Shown one piece after another: positions 42,801 to 50,254 of a DNA stretch of 64,000 bases (the stretch's first letter is position 1; every line of letters starts with the position of its first letter). The notes below the pieces were generated by a model. That model was given only the letters and a program-made list of their open reading frames with translations. It had not been told where the DNA came from and did not search any database. Made by a program: the position numbers and the translations under genes. Location of the stretch: assembly GCF_027627575.1 (NCBI RefSeq), contig NZ_CP114065.1, forward strand, positions 5,022,001-5,086,000, in the 5' to 3' direction. This DNA comes from Kribbella sp. CA-293567. GTDB lineage: Bacteria > Actinomycetota > Actinomycetes > Propionibacteriales > Kribbellaceae.

Positions 42801-45800
42801 AAGGCACGGATGTGACCGGTCGGCGACAGGATCGAGCGCGCGCTGGCGTGATAGGCCGTTGCCTGAGGCACGTGTACGGCGGCGGCGCCCGCGAGCGCGA
42901 GGTCGGCATCGCCGCTGCGCAACGCCTGACAGGCAAGGTGAACCGCGACCAGCGAGGAAGACCACGCAGCCTGTACGCCGATCGCGGGCCCGGTCAGTCC
43001 GAGGCGGTAGGCGACGCGCGTGGCGAGGTAGTCCGGCGGCGTGTTGTGCTGGGTGTAGAGGTTCATGCCGGACCCGGCGAAGATGCCGATCCGCCCGGTC
43101 GCACCGGCGTACCCGCCGTGCTCGAGAGCCTGCTGGCAAACCTGCAGGAAAAGCCGCTGCGCGGGATCGGTCAGCTCAGCCTCACGATCACTGAGCCCGA
43201 AGAACGCGGCATCGAACAACTCGACGTCGTCCAGCGCCCCGCTGACAGCGACCAGCTCTTCCTCGCCGAACGCCTCGCCGCCCCCGGCCTCCCGCAGTTC
43301 CTCGTCGGAGAACCGCCGAACGCTCTCCACACCCCCGAGCAGGTTTTCCCAGAACTCGTCGACCGACGCCGCACCTGGGAACCGCCCAGCAAGTCCGACC
43401 ACAGCCACCGGCTCGACAACGACCGACTTCGCAGGCTTCTGCTTCTTCTCCCCGCCCGCCCGCGCGGCTGCTGGTGCTTTCTTCGCAGCTGGTTGCTGCT
43501 CGTTCGCGGTTGGGTCCTCGACCACCCGCACTACTGGTGCGACAGGCTTTGTCTTCGGGTCGTTTGTGAGCTGGTTGCCCTTGGCAACAATCGCTGCGGC
43601 GTCGGGTTGCTCAGCAGACTCGTCCTCAACCTCTGCAGCCGCTACCTCGCCAGCGGACTCCTCAGCCTCATCTGCAGGCGCCTCGTCGCGTAGCCGAACG
43701 GCAGGCAATTGAGGCGTCTCTTGATCAAGCTCAACAGCAGACTGCTCAGCAAACACCTTGGCGGACTCGCCCTGATCGGCAAGGGACGGCTGGTCGCTGG
43801 CGCTTTCATCAGCCGGTACGCCGGCGGTCAGCTTCGCGGCAGTCTGCTCATCATCGTCGGTCGCACCAACAGATTCGCTGGACGTTTGCTCGCCACCATC
43901 CGTCGCGCCGGCAACCGACTGCGCGTCGTCATCAACAGCAGACTCCGCGGCGGACGACTCGTCCTCGACATGCTCGCCACTAGCCGGTACCTCGAGAACT
44001 GCTGTTTCCGCAGCCGGCTCGTCATCATCAACCGCGACAACAGATTCATTGCGCTCGTTGTCGTGCGCCTCAGCAGCCGACTTCTCCGTAGCGGAATCGT
44101 CGTCGGCATCAGGTTGATCGTCAACCTGCCCCTTGACGACAGACGCCGTACCAGCGGACGCCCCGTCGGCAACCGCCGCGGCTGGCACGTCTCCGTCTGC
44201 AGCGGCCTTTTCCTCGGAGGCGTGCTCGTCATCAACTGGTACATCGTCAGCCGACTTCTCCGTCGGCGATTCGCCACCATCAACAGACTTATCGCCTGCC
44301 TCGTCATCAGCGGCAGGCTCAGTACTGGCGACCGCCGCGTCAACTGACCCGGCGGGGACGTCTTCGTCTTCAGCAGACGCCGCAGCCGACTCGTCGGCAC
44401 CACCGACACCAACCGGTACGTCGGCAACCGTCTCGTCGGCGATCGGATCGGCAACATCTTTCGCATCAGCAGGCTTGTCACCCGCGTCGCCGTGTACAGC
44501 AGGTGCAGTACTCGAAGCCACCGCGTCAGCAGCCGGCCCGGCGGACGCTTCATCGTCCTCAGCAGAGTCGGTGGCGGGCGGCCGGTCGATAGCATGTTCG
44601 TCATCAACCGGTACGTCGACAGCCGGGTCGTCCGCAGTCGGCTCGTCGGCGGTCGGCTCGCTGTCACTGGCCGCAAGAGGAGACTTGCCGGCGACCTCAT
44701 CGTCAGCGGCAGGCGTCTTACTGGCGGACGCCGCGTCAACCGAGTCGGCGGGCGCGTCGCCGTCCACAATCGACGCCGTGGCGGGCAGCTGTGTGGTTGG
44801 TTGTTCGTCGTCGAGCGGTACGGCGGTTGCCAGCTTCTCGCCCGGACTGTCACCGGCCGGCGCGCTGGCCGCGGTCGACTCATCTGCGGTGAAGTCGTCG
44901 TGCGTCGGCGCGGCAGGCATATCGGCGGTCGCCGATGCGACGGGTGCCTCGGCGGCGATCGAGGTGCCGGTCGCCGGGACGGCAGGTGTCTCGGCGCTGG
45001 TCGACGCCGCGGATGTCTCGCCGCTGGCTGATGCGGCCGGTGTCTCGGCGATCGCCAACACGGCAGCTGCCTTGCCGGTGACCGACGCCGCGGATGTCTC
45101 GCTGCTGGCCGATGCGGCGGGTGTTTCGGCGGTCGCCGACACGGCGGATGTTTCGGCGGTCGCCGACACGGCGGATGTTTCGGCGGTCGCCGTCGCCGAC
45201 ATGGCCGGTGTCTCGGCGGTCGCCGCTGCGGCGGGTGTCTCGCCGCTGGCTGATGCGGCGTGGGTCTCGGCGGCGGCGTCTTCGTCCACCGGAGTCGTCT
45301 CGTCTGCAGACGGCGAGGTGCTGGCCTGCGGAGCCGCGGGCTGTTCGCCGGACGTAGCCGCGGGCAGTTCATCGGCGGTAGGCGCGGGCTGCTCGTCGGC
45401 GGTAGGCGCGGCGATCTCTGGCTCGGCCGAGTTGTCGTTGACCGACAATGCGGTGAGTTCGTCGGCCGGCGGTACCGCGGCCTGCGGTGCGTCGGCGGGC
45501 TGCGGGTCGGTGATTGTCGGCGAGGTGGTTGCCTGCGGGGTCGCGGGCTGCTTCTCGGCGGTCGGTGCGGCGGACTCTGGCTCGGCGGAGGCTTTCTCGT
45601 CGACCGACGGTTCGTCGACCTCGTCGGCTGCCTGCGAGGCGGCAGTGGTTTGCTTCTCGGACGCTTCGGGAGCGGCGGTCAGGTCGGTTGCAGCTTGCTC
45701 GCCTGTGGCCGGCTCGGCGACGTCCAGGGCAGCGGCTTCAACGGCGGTGGTGTCCACGGGGTTGGTGCGGGGCTCGGCGGGGAGCTGCTTGCTGGCCGTC

Positions 45801-48559
45801 GGCGCGGCTGACTTCTGACCGGAGATCGGCTTCTCGCCAAGCGGCGGCTTGCTGTCGCTTGGCTGCGACTTCTCGTCAACTGGCGACGCGCTCTGACCGG
45901 ACAGCGGCTTCTCGTCAACAGGCAGAGCGCTCTCGCCGGACAGCGGCTTCTCGTCAACAGGCAGGGCGCTCTCGCCCGACAGCGGCTTCTCGTCAACAGG
46001 CAGAGCGCTCTCGCCGGAGAGCGGGTTCTCGTCAGCTGGCGGTGCGATCTCGCTGGATTGCGGCTCCGTAGTCGGCTTGGAGTCGTCGGTTGGCGCGTCT
46101 GGCTTAGGCGCAGCAGGAACGGGCGACGCGTCTGGCTGGGTCTCAGTCGGAACGGCGGGAGCATCCGACTCGGGCTTAGCAGCACCGGCCGACGCAGCGG
46201 GCTTGAACTCCGCAGCACCAGCAGGCACAGGATCCGCAGCATCAGCACGAGCCGACCCGGCAGGCTCGGAGTTCGCAGGACTGGCCAGCGCATTCGACTC
46301 GGCAGGCTTGGTAAGCGCTTCCGACTTAGGCTCAGAAGCGGACGTACCCGCATCGGACGTGGCGGCAGCCGCCAACGCATCTGCCGCAGGTTGGGCAGGC
46401 GCATCTGACTCGGACTCGGACTCGGCAGCACCGCCCAACGCATCTACCCCAGGCTCAGCGGACTCTGCCGGCCCATTTACCTCAGGCCGAGCCAGCGCAT
46501 CAGACTCCGCAGCACCACCCAGCGCACCCGCACCAGCCTCGGACTCCGCAGCACCACCCAGCGCATCCGACCCAGGCTCGGACTCCGCAGGACCACCCAG
46601 CGGGCCCGCTGGGCGGTTTGCGCCCAGGGTCGGGCGCGAAGGCGGGTGGGGGATGGAGTCTTGGAGGTTTCGGCGCCAGGCGAGGCGGACGATCGGGAGT
46701 TCGGTGGTTTGTTCGCTGGCGTCTTCTTCGAAGTTCGGGGTGCGGGCCGCGAAGGTGCCGGGGCGGACGGGGTCGCCGTACGGGGAGGGGGGTGTCGCGT
46801 ACGGGCCGGGGGCTGTTTCGAGGGTGTTGTCGAGCCAGCGTTGTTTGAGGAGGGGGCGGAGGATCTTGCCGCCGGGGGTGGTGGGGAAATGGCGGCGCGG
46901 TACGCCGACCACGCGAGCGTCCAGGCCGAGGCGGCCGCGGAGGGCGGAGCGGATTGCTTCGTCGACGCCTTCGGCGGCGTCCGACGTGAGCGCGTAGAAG
47001 ACCAGGAGGCGTTCGGTGCCCAGGGCGGCGTCGGCGACGCCGCAGGCGGCTACCAGTCCGGGTACGGCGCCCGGCGCGGTGGCGGCGACTGCCTCGAGCT
47101 CGTGCGCGTAGTAGGTCTGTCCGTTGAGGATGATCCGCTCGCTGTCGCGGCCGGTGATCACCACCTGCCCGCCGGAGATGAAGCCCTGGTCGCCGGTCGC
47201 CAGCCACTTCCGCGCCGGCCAGTTCCCGGCAGGGAAGGCGGCCTTGTCGGCCTCTGGATTCCCCAGATATCCCGGCGTGACCCGGGCGGAGGCGATCTGC
47301 AGCTGCCCGATCCGGCCCTCCGGCAGTACTGCGCCGTTCGGGCCGACGATCCGCACGGTCGCTCCGGGGGCGGGTGCTCCCACCGACACCAGGCTCAGTA
47401 CGCCGGGCGCGTCGGTGCGTCCCTTGCCCGGGCGGGCGACGGCGACCTTGCCGGTGGTGGTTCGTTGGTCGACCCACTCGACGACACCGGTCTGCGAAAC
47501 CCGTACGCGGTGCACGTTGGGCGTGAGGCCCGGTCGCCCGAAGGTGATGCCGGTGACCGTCTCGGTCATCCCCCAGGCCGCGACGAAGGTCTCGGGTACG
47601 ACGCCGAACCGGTTCGTCAGGCGCAGGAACTCGCTCACCACCGGCACGGTGATCTGCTCGCCGCCGCTCACCAGGCTGCGCAGGGCCGACAGGTCCCAGT
47701 GCCGGTCGGGCTCACCGGCGATGGCCGCGCCGGCCAGGCGGTAGCCGAAGTTCGGCGCCCAGGAGTGGTTCACCCGGTGCTGGTCCATCAGGTCGAGCCA
47801 GCGCAGCGGGTCGGCCAGCACCCAGTCGGTGGCCACATGGATGTTGGTGCAGCCGGTGAAGACCGGGAGCAGGTGGTAGAGCAGGAACGAGCCGCTGTGG
47901 TCCAGCGGCAACCAGTTGAGCGTCGTCTGCCCCGGGCGGACCGGCAGCATGGCCGGCGTACCGGCGGCGAACTCGACCAGTCCGCGATGCGTGAGCTGGA
48001 TGATCTTCGGCGTACCGGTGCTGGATCCCGACGTCATCATCAGGACCGCGACGTCGTCGGCGGCGGGCCGGTGGAACTCCGTGGTCGGCTCGTGGCCGGC
48101 CAGCGCGTCCGGATCGAGAACCGGCAGGCCGAGGTCGTTGGGCAGATCGGAGGGCCGCCCGATCAGCACCGTCCAGCCGAGCAGGTCGGTGACCTTGCGG
48201 AGCCGCTCGCGGCCCTCCTCGGTGGTGTCCCCCTCCGGCGACGGCGACATCAGCAGCGGGCGGATGCCGCCCAGCGTGCAGGCCCAGAACGCGGCGAAGA
48301 ACCCCACCGGCTCGGTGCAGTGCACGACCGCGGGATCACCCGCCCGTACGCCGTTCGCGCGCAGCCCGGCGAGGATGCGCGCGGCGAGCTCCAGCAGTGT
48401 CGGGAAGTCCAGCCGGGTCTCGCGGCCGTCGGGGCCGATCTCGACGACGCCCGCCGTCCCGAAGTCGCGGGCGGCGCGCAGCAGCGCGCTGGGCAGATCG
48501 CGCGGATAGCCCGCCGGGATCATCAGCGCGGGTCCGATACTGATCGCCGGCCGGTCCAT
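36833..48559 (-). CDS. Giant hybrid PKS-NRPS with degenerate ketosynthase
   Basis: About 3,908 residues from ATG 48559 (GAGGA five bases upstream; an ATG four codons earlier is possible). Order: AMP-forming acyl/aryl ligase (about 10-600; MTSGSSTGTPK, TGRDSERIILNGQ); low-complexity Ala/Glu/Ser/Asp/Pro segment (about 640-1715); ketosynthase (1716-2130) with Trp-1866 for the catalytic Cys and Asn-1993 for the first His; acyltransferase (2200-2540; GHSVGEY intact, RAFHS suggests malonyl-CoA); period-5 repeat linker (2625-2810); carrier domain (GADSL, Ser-2998); C-terminal half of a condensation domain (3170-3330); adenylation domain (3420-3908; YTSGSNGNPKG, YNEYGPTE, ASGKLDR). No reductive, terminal carrier or thioesterase domain follows. 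Product unknown. Confidence 0.95.
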   Translation of the reverse strand: MDRPAISIGPALMIPAGYPRDLPSALLRAARDFGTAGVVEIGPDGRETRLDFPTLLELAARILAGLRANGVRAGDPAVVHCTEPVGFFAAFWACTLGGIRPLLMSPSPEGDTTEEGRERLRKVTDLLGWTVLIGRPSDLPNDLGLPVLDPDALAGHEPTTEFHRPAADDVAVLMMTSGSSTGTPKIIQLTHRGLVEFAAGTPAMLPVRPGQTTLNWLPLDHSGSFLLYHLLPVFTGCTNIHVATDWVLADPLRWLDLMDQHRVNHSWAPNFGYRLAGAAIAGEPDRHWDLSALRSLVSGGEQITVPVVSEFLRLTNRFGVVPETFVAAWGMTETVTGITFGRPGLTPNVHRVRVSQTGVVEWVDQRTTTGKVAVARPGKGRTDAPGVLSLVSVGAPAPGATVRIVGPNGAVLPEGRIGQLQIASARVTPGYLGNPEADKAAFPAGNWPARKWLATGDQGFISGGQVVITGRDSERIILNGQTYYAHELEAVAATAPGAVPGLVAACGVADAALGTERLLVFYALTSDAAEGVDEAIRSALRGRLGLDARVVGVPRRHFPTTPGGKILRPLLKQRWLDNTLETAPGPYATPPSPYGDPVRPGTFAARTPNFEEDASEQTTELPIVRLAWRRNLQDSIPHPPSRPTLGANRPAGPLGGPAESEPGSDALGGAAESEAGAGALGGAAESDALARPEVNGPAESAEPGVDALGGAAESESESDAPAQPAADALAAAATSDAGTSASEPKSEALTKPAESNALASPANSEPAGSARADAADPVPAGAAEFKPAASAGAAKPESDAPAVPTETQPDASPVPAAPKPDAPTDDSKPTTEPQSSEIAPPADENPLSGESALPVDEKPLSGESALPVDEKPLSGESALPVDEKPLSGQSASPVDEKSQPSDSKPPLGEKPISGQKSAAPTASKQLPAEPRTNPVDTTAVEAAALDVAEPATGEQAATDLTAAPEASEKQTTAASQAADEVDEPSVDEKASAEPESAAPTAEKQPATPQATTSPTITDPQPADAPQAAVPPADELTALSVNDNSAEPEIAAPTADEQPAPTADELPAATSGEQPAAPQASTSPSADETTPVDEDAAAETHAASASGETPAAAATAETPAMSATATAETSAVSATAETSAVSATAETPAASASSETSAASVTGKAAAVLAIAETPAASASGETSAASTSAETPAVPATGTSIAAEAPVASATADMPAAPTHDDFTADESTAASAPAGDSPGEKLATAVPLDDEQPTTQLPATASIVDGDAPADSVDAASASKTPAADDEVAGKSPLAASDSEPTADEPTADDPAVDVPVDDEHAIDRPPATDSAEDDEASAGPAADAVASSTAPAVHGDAGDKPADAKDVADPIADETVADVPVGVGGADESAAASAEDEDVPAGSVDAAVASTEPAADDEAGDKSVDGGESPTEKSADDVPVDDEHASEEKAAADGDVPAAAVADGASAGTASVVKGQVDDQPDADDDSATEKSAAEAHDNERNESVVAVDDDEPAAETAVLEVPASGEHVEDESSAAESAVDDDAQSVAGATDGGEQTSSESVGATDDDEQTAAKLTAGVPADESASDQPSLADQGESAKVFAEQSAVELDQETPQLPAVRLRDEAPADEAEESAGEVAAAEVEDESAEQPDAAAIVAKGNQLTNDPKTKPVAPVVRVVEDPTANEQQPAAKKAPAAARAGGEKKQKPAKSVVVEPVAVVGLAGRFPGAASVDEFWENLLGGVESVRRFSDEELREAGGGEAFGEEELVAVSGALDDVELFDAAFFGLSDREAELTDPAQRLFLQVCQQALEHGGYAGATGRIGIFAGSGMNLYTQHNTPPDYLATRVAYRLGLTGPAIGVQAAWSSSLVAVHLACQALRSGDADLALAGAAAVHVPQATAYHASARSILSPTGHIRAFDAYADGTVGGNGVAAVLLKRLDQAIADGDTVYAVIKGSAVTNDGGPAGQVELVERALEKAGVPAESLSYVEANATGTAADDAIEFRALSSALRKHTDRVAFCTIGSVKPNIGHLDSAAGMAGLIKTVLMLQHRTLVPTINYRKPNPELGAAGSPFVIGTEVRDWEAGTPLRAGVSALDAKGTSAHVILEEAPRQIRRGEDGPVVLPISAPDPAALADLAELFRVELEDGTGQRLIDIAGTAAIGRPAHRHRIAVAGSSETELAEALEAAVTAEVPRGGPGPLGFAFTGQGAARRGMAAGLAVRFPVFRAVLDECDKVYEEEFGGSLLELLLTPAGSDGVWPTETAQPALFAFELALARLWQSFGVQPALVVGHSVGEYAALCVAGALSLADGVKLTAQRGVLMQRGTAPGAMVAVRADADRVRELAQTPGVEIAAGNGPQSFVLTGSEVIVGQLAEQLDRLELKWQRLDVDRAFHSSLVDPILADFAKIVAGIKLKPLRMPMVSSWSGELLESGTALAGDYLVGQLRQPVLFGDAVEALTAAGCRRFLELGPDAVLSPAGRRIAPNSTWIPTQRLGQDPVLATMNGLAELYEQGTEIVWAKVYPESGRVPLPTYPFRRVHHPVDASGRPVTLPQPPAVEERSIERSGAALKRIPLDPPASNGVVVPSVEEIETHDLSPFAIPADDDRRAPAVEPIAVEPIAVEPAVKSGTAERDAAESGVAKVGAAEADVVEPGTAEADAVEPGTAERDAAELGVAEVGAAERDAGEPDGAMRGAAGAVGAKFGVAKTGIAKRDAAELRIAEVGAAERGAGEPDAVMRGAAGAGAAKFGVAKTGIAEGDAAEADAVMRGAAGAVAAKVGSAKVDRAGREAARPGVAASGAGELLLANAYVRMLPDAVQTRSGALATPAVEAAAPVGPAPEFDREPSVPASRVVAGSEAEPAAETDATPPADAVGADAATTLEADAASTSGADSAPAAETTSQADVAPATAAATTLKADAASTPEADSTPAVAAAPAAATASPSAAATATASEAETPVSAADLYRQSLEVVLDLTGEQLGLDPYDLTVDHTFVELGADSLSMLRVVEEVGQRFQVELAVSELFDELNTPHKLASAVASRNQPGDDEVDPLDLLRAAGEPPRTVENADPRAALAVLGSGLAELAAKVDAAAAATSEAELPGSGMAALMSQQLRVAGQLVDGVTRLMHEQLALLNETARKLDRTPVQPVPAAKQPREEDKAEAEKVKRVRDLAYWQSILDGAQPLVLPTDRPRPAGDDVIATVTHELDSALGDAVFAFSRDRRVSPLMTMLAGVGTVLGRFAAQEDITIGTAALRRPDDTTPQPALPLRLDLSGEPDLGDLAQRVRETTTIAVDHSTADLASLERNPLFQVLVEFEAGDDDLPPGLDLRFRLAYHGGGITCTADYRAGLFDELTIKRLLAYIEAVLRRAIDDPRLPLPELMLPIEDDQKILADFEGMAAPTGPVGRSRRDAVVAGELSGLHTLFEQQVARTPDAVALIHGEREITYGELDRRSNAVAWQLVDLGVKPGQLVAVRVARGAELVVAVLAVLKSGAAYLPLDPGVPESRWSFMTADAGAVALVGDDAALADRLGLRLVPVAAVDGDLRAKQAPPVRAAADDIAYCIYTSGSNGNPKGVAVPHRGPVNLIRHYLRTRRSLRTLQWTSVGFDVHIQEIFTALASGSALVLIGEDDRYDPDAVIAALKDHEVERLFMAFTPLTALLATMRRVPELPALREIVAGSEAMVVTHKIRDFLDVHPECTLYNEYGPTEASVVTTIHQVDPDEDRPSIGRPIDGVVVRLLDEALRPVPVGAIGEIHLGGVAVAQGYLGRPDETETAFVNDPAHPGGRLYRSRDLGRWRADGSLDYLGRADDQVKIRGHRVEPGETEHVLADLPGVIDAVVVACADPAGDTCLIGYVVLEDSDPAVLANLLLELTKELPIYLVPADLIPVEDLPLDASGKLDRSRLPAPEWLK
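40130..40690 (-). repeat. 15-bp periodic repeat encoding five-residue units
   Basis: Inside the megasynthase linker between acyltransferase and carrier, the protein reads in fives (VAKVG AAEAD VVEPG TAEAD; later AAELG VAEVG AAERD AGEPD), about 37 units. The pattern is xAxxG/D, with Ala second. It is unlike the classic pentapeptide fold, which needs Leu or Phe at the centre. A larger block (KFGVAKTGIA...AVMRGAAGA) is repeated about three times. Confidence 0.8.
45895..46035 (-). repeat. 39-bp tandem repeat (13-residue unit) in the acidic insert
   Basis: Nearly identical copies of a 39-bp unit encode SALPVDEKPLSGE, three full and one diverged. Flanking stretches hold shorter repeats, such as the SATAET units at about 45120-45220. 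They are part of the translated low-complexity insert of the megasynthase. Confidence 0.85.
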
Positions 48560-48925
48560 ACCGTTCCTCATCGCATCAGCCCCGTACTACGCGACCGGCG
48601 GGCGGCGGAGGTGACAGAGCCCAGTCGGGGACCCACGGACACACGCCTCCCCCACTGGACGGAGCCGGGCTCAGGGCAGGCCCGTCTCGCTGACATCGAC
48701 AGATTGCCCCGTTGCCGGCCGCACGAAGACGACGGTGACCGGACGGCCCCGGTGCGTCATCGACCTACCGACGAACGGGAACCTTACCAGCCGAAATGTG
48801 ACCTGGCCGAAGCAGATCCGGCAGCTGACTGTAAAGAAATTCGCGAGCCGTTCCAGCGTGTCGCGGACGGGCGGCGAACCGGCCTGTGCCGACGGGCGAA
48901 CCGGTCGCCGTCGAGGGGTGGGAGG
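48560..48925. other. Upstream region of the megasynthase
   Basis: About 366 bp between the megasynthase start and the tRNA gene. It includes an AT-richer patch (CTGACTGTAAAGAAATTCGCG, about 48824-48844) that may hold a promoter, but I could not place convincing -35 and -10 boxes. No gene, terminator or regulatory dyad is evident. Confidence 0.4.
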
Positions 48926-48997
48926 TGGGCGCTGAGGGGATCGAACCCCCGACATCTTCCTTGTAAGGGAAGCGCTCTACCGCTGAGCTAAGCGCCC
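48926..48997 (-). tRNA. tRNA-Val (anticodon TAC)
   Basis: 72-nt cloverleaf on the minus strand: acceptor GGGCGCT/AGCGCCC, D-arm with AGCTCAGCGGTAGAGC, anticodon stem CTTCC/GGAAG with loop CTTACAA (anticodon TAC), T-arm GGGGGTTCGATCCCC. The discriminator is A. The 3' CCA is not encoded (CCT follows), as is common in actinobacteria. Reads GUA/GUG codons. Confidence 0.97.
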
Positions 48998-49029
48998 TCT
49001 TGCCGCCTCGGGAAGGCGGAGCGAGGAGT

Positions 49030-49506
49030 CTATCCGAGATCGGGCCGAAGACCTGCCAGGGCCTCGGCGTACGCGTCCGGGTCCCGGGCCTCCGGAACGG
49101 CGTTGACCACCGACCAGCGCACGATCCCGGCCCGGTCGATCACGAACGTACCGCGCAGCGCGCAGCCGCGTTCGGCGTCGAACACCCCGTACGCCGACGC
49201 GATCCGGCCGTGCGGCCAGAAGTCGCTGAGCAGCCCGAACTCGAGCCGCTCCGCCTCGGAGTACGCGCGCAGGGTGAACATCGGGTCGCAGGAGATCCCC
49301 ACGAACTCCGCGCCGGCCAGCAGTTCGGGCCGGTCGCGGAGCGCGCCGAGTTCACTCGTGCACACCCTGCTGAAGGCATACGGGTAGAACACCAGCACCA
49401 CGTCCCGCCGGTCCCGGTACTGCGAGAGCCGGACCTGCTCGCCGTGCTGGTTACGCGCGGAGAAGTCCGGTGCCTGGCTGCCGACCCTGGGGACGACGCC
49501 AGTCAC
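49030..49506 (-). CDS. ahpE: AhpE-type one-Cys peroxiredoxin
   Basis: 158 residues, GTG start. The peroxidatic motif YPYAFSRVCTSELGALRD matches the AhpE branch (F/Y-P-x-AFTxVCTxEL). SCDPMFTLRAYSE and GTFVIDRAGIVRW are other family blocks. It reduces peroxides in the cytosol using small thiols or mycoredoxin as reductant. Next to DUF3052 and aceE, as in M. tuberculosis (Rv2238c, Rv2239c, Rv2241). 22 nt after the DUF3052 stop, so likely co-transcribed. Confidence 0.92.
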   Translation of the reverse strand: MTGVVPRVGSQAPDFSARNQHGEQVRLSQYRDRRDVVLVFYPYAFSRVCTSELGALRDRPELLAGAEFVGISCDPMFTLRAYSEAERLEFGLLSDFWPHGRIASAYGVFDAERGCALRGTFVIDRAGIVRWSVVNAVPEARDPDAYAEALAGLRPDLG

Positions 49507-49528
49507 CGACCTGTTCCTGCCGCCAAGC

Positions 49529-49975
49529 TCACCGTCTGACCTTGGGCGACTTCGGCAGCACCAACTTCGTCGCCGACCAGTCGTCGGTGACGCTCAGGCT
49601 GCTGGTGGTCGACATTCCCGCGGTCGGTGCCGCCTCGGCGACGTCGGCCGCGTCGACATAGCCCTCGCGACCCACCTTGGGCGTCATCAGCCAGACGGCG
49701 CCGCCGGCCTTCAGATCGGTCAGGGTCTCGAACAGGGCGTCGACCAGGTCTCCGTCGTCGTCACGGAACCAGAGCAGGACGACGTCCACCGCGTCGTCCG
49801 GATCGTCGCCGGTGAACTCCTCGCCGGTCAGTTCCACGATGGCGTCGCGGAAGGCGTCGTCACAGTCGTCGTCGTAGCCGAGCTCCAGCACGACCGTGCC
49901 GCTCTCGAAGCCGAGCCGGCTCGCCATGTTCGGCTCGCCGCTCTTGCCGTCCGCGTGGTCCGCGGTCGCGCTCAC
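49529..49975 (-). CDS. DUF3052 family protein
   Basis: 148 residues, acidic. Family blocks: ASRLGFESGTVVLELGYDDDCDD, DVVLLWFRDDDGDLVDALFE, GGAVWLMTPKVGREGYVDAADVAEAA, ending LSVTDDWSATKLVLPK. Function unknown; conserved in actinobacteria next to AhpE and divergent from aceE. GTG 49975 is chosen because AGGAGG lies just upstream. Confidence 0.92.
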   Translation of the reverse strand: MSATADHADGKSGEPNMASRLGFESGTVVLELGYDDDCDDAFRDAIVELTGEEFTGDDPDDAVDVVLLWFRDDDGDLVDALFETLTDLKAGGAVWLMTPKVGREGYVDAADVAEAAPTAGMSTTSSLSVTDDWSATKLVLPKSPKVRR

Positions 49976-50254
49976 GTGTCCTCCTCCGTCGTCCCCGGTA
50001 GCCGGGGGTAGGCGTCAGTAGCAGTAGTCCATCGTGGCCTACCGCGTCGCGCAAGTATGCACGAGGGTTCCGTGACGTGTCCGGTATCCGCATGCCGGAC
50101 AGGTCGCGTGTCCGGTGGAACCGGCCGAATCAGGCGAGATCGGGCGAGGTTGTGGATGCGAAGTAGAACGCATTCCGGTCAGGTGACAGGATTACCAGTG
50201 CTCCGACAACTCAGCACTGGAGTAGTACCGACTAGACAGACAGGCAGGACACCC

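Noticed and set aside
42962..42964. KS Cys-to-Trp as a sequencing error
   Set aside because: The nearby residues and the first catalytic His are also non-canonical, so a single-base error would not explain the domain.
40778..43693. Open frame of 971 codons opposite the megasynthase (and a 561-codon one at 44133-45818)
   Set aside because: The sense strand has intact KS/AT domains; the antisense product is Arg/Gly/Val-rich with no domain. Such shadows are expected at about 70% GC.
48560..48925. Integrase or attachment site next to tRNA-Val
   Set aside because: No integrase gene and no visible repeat of the tRNA 3' end within the region I could compare by eye.
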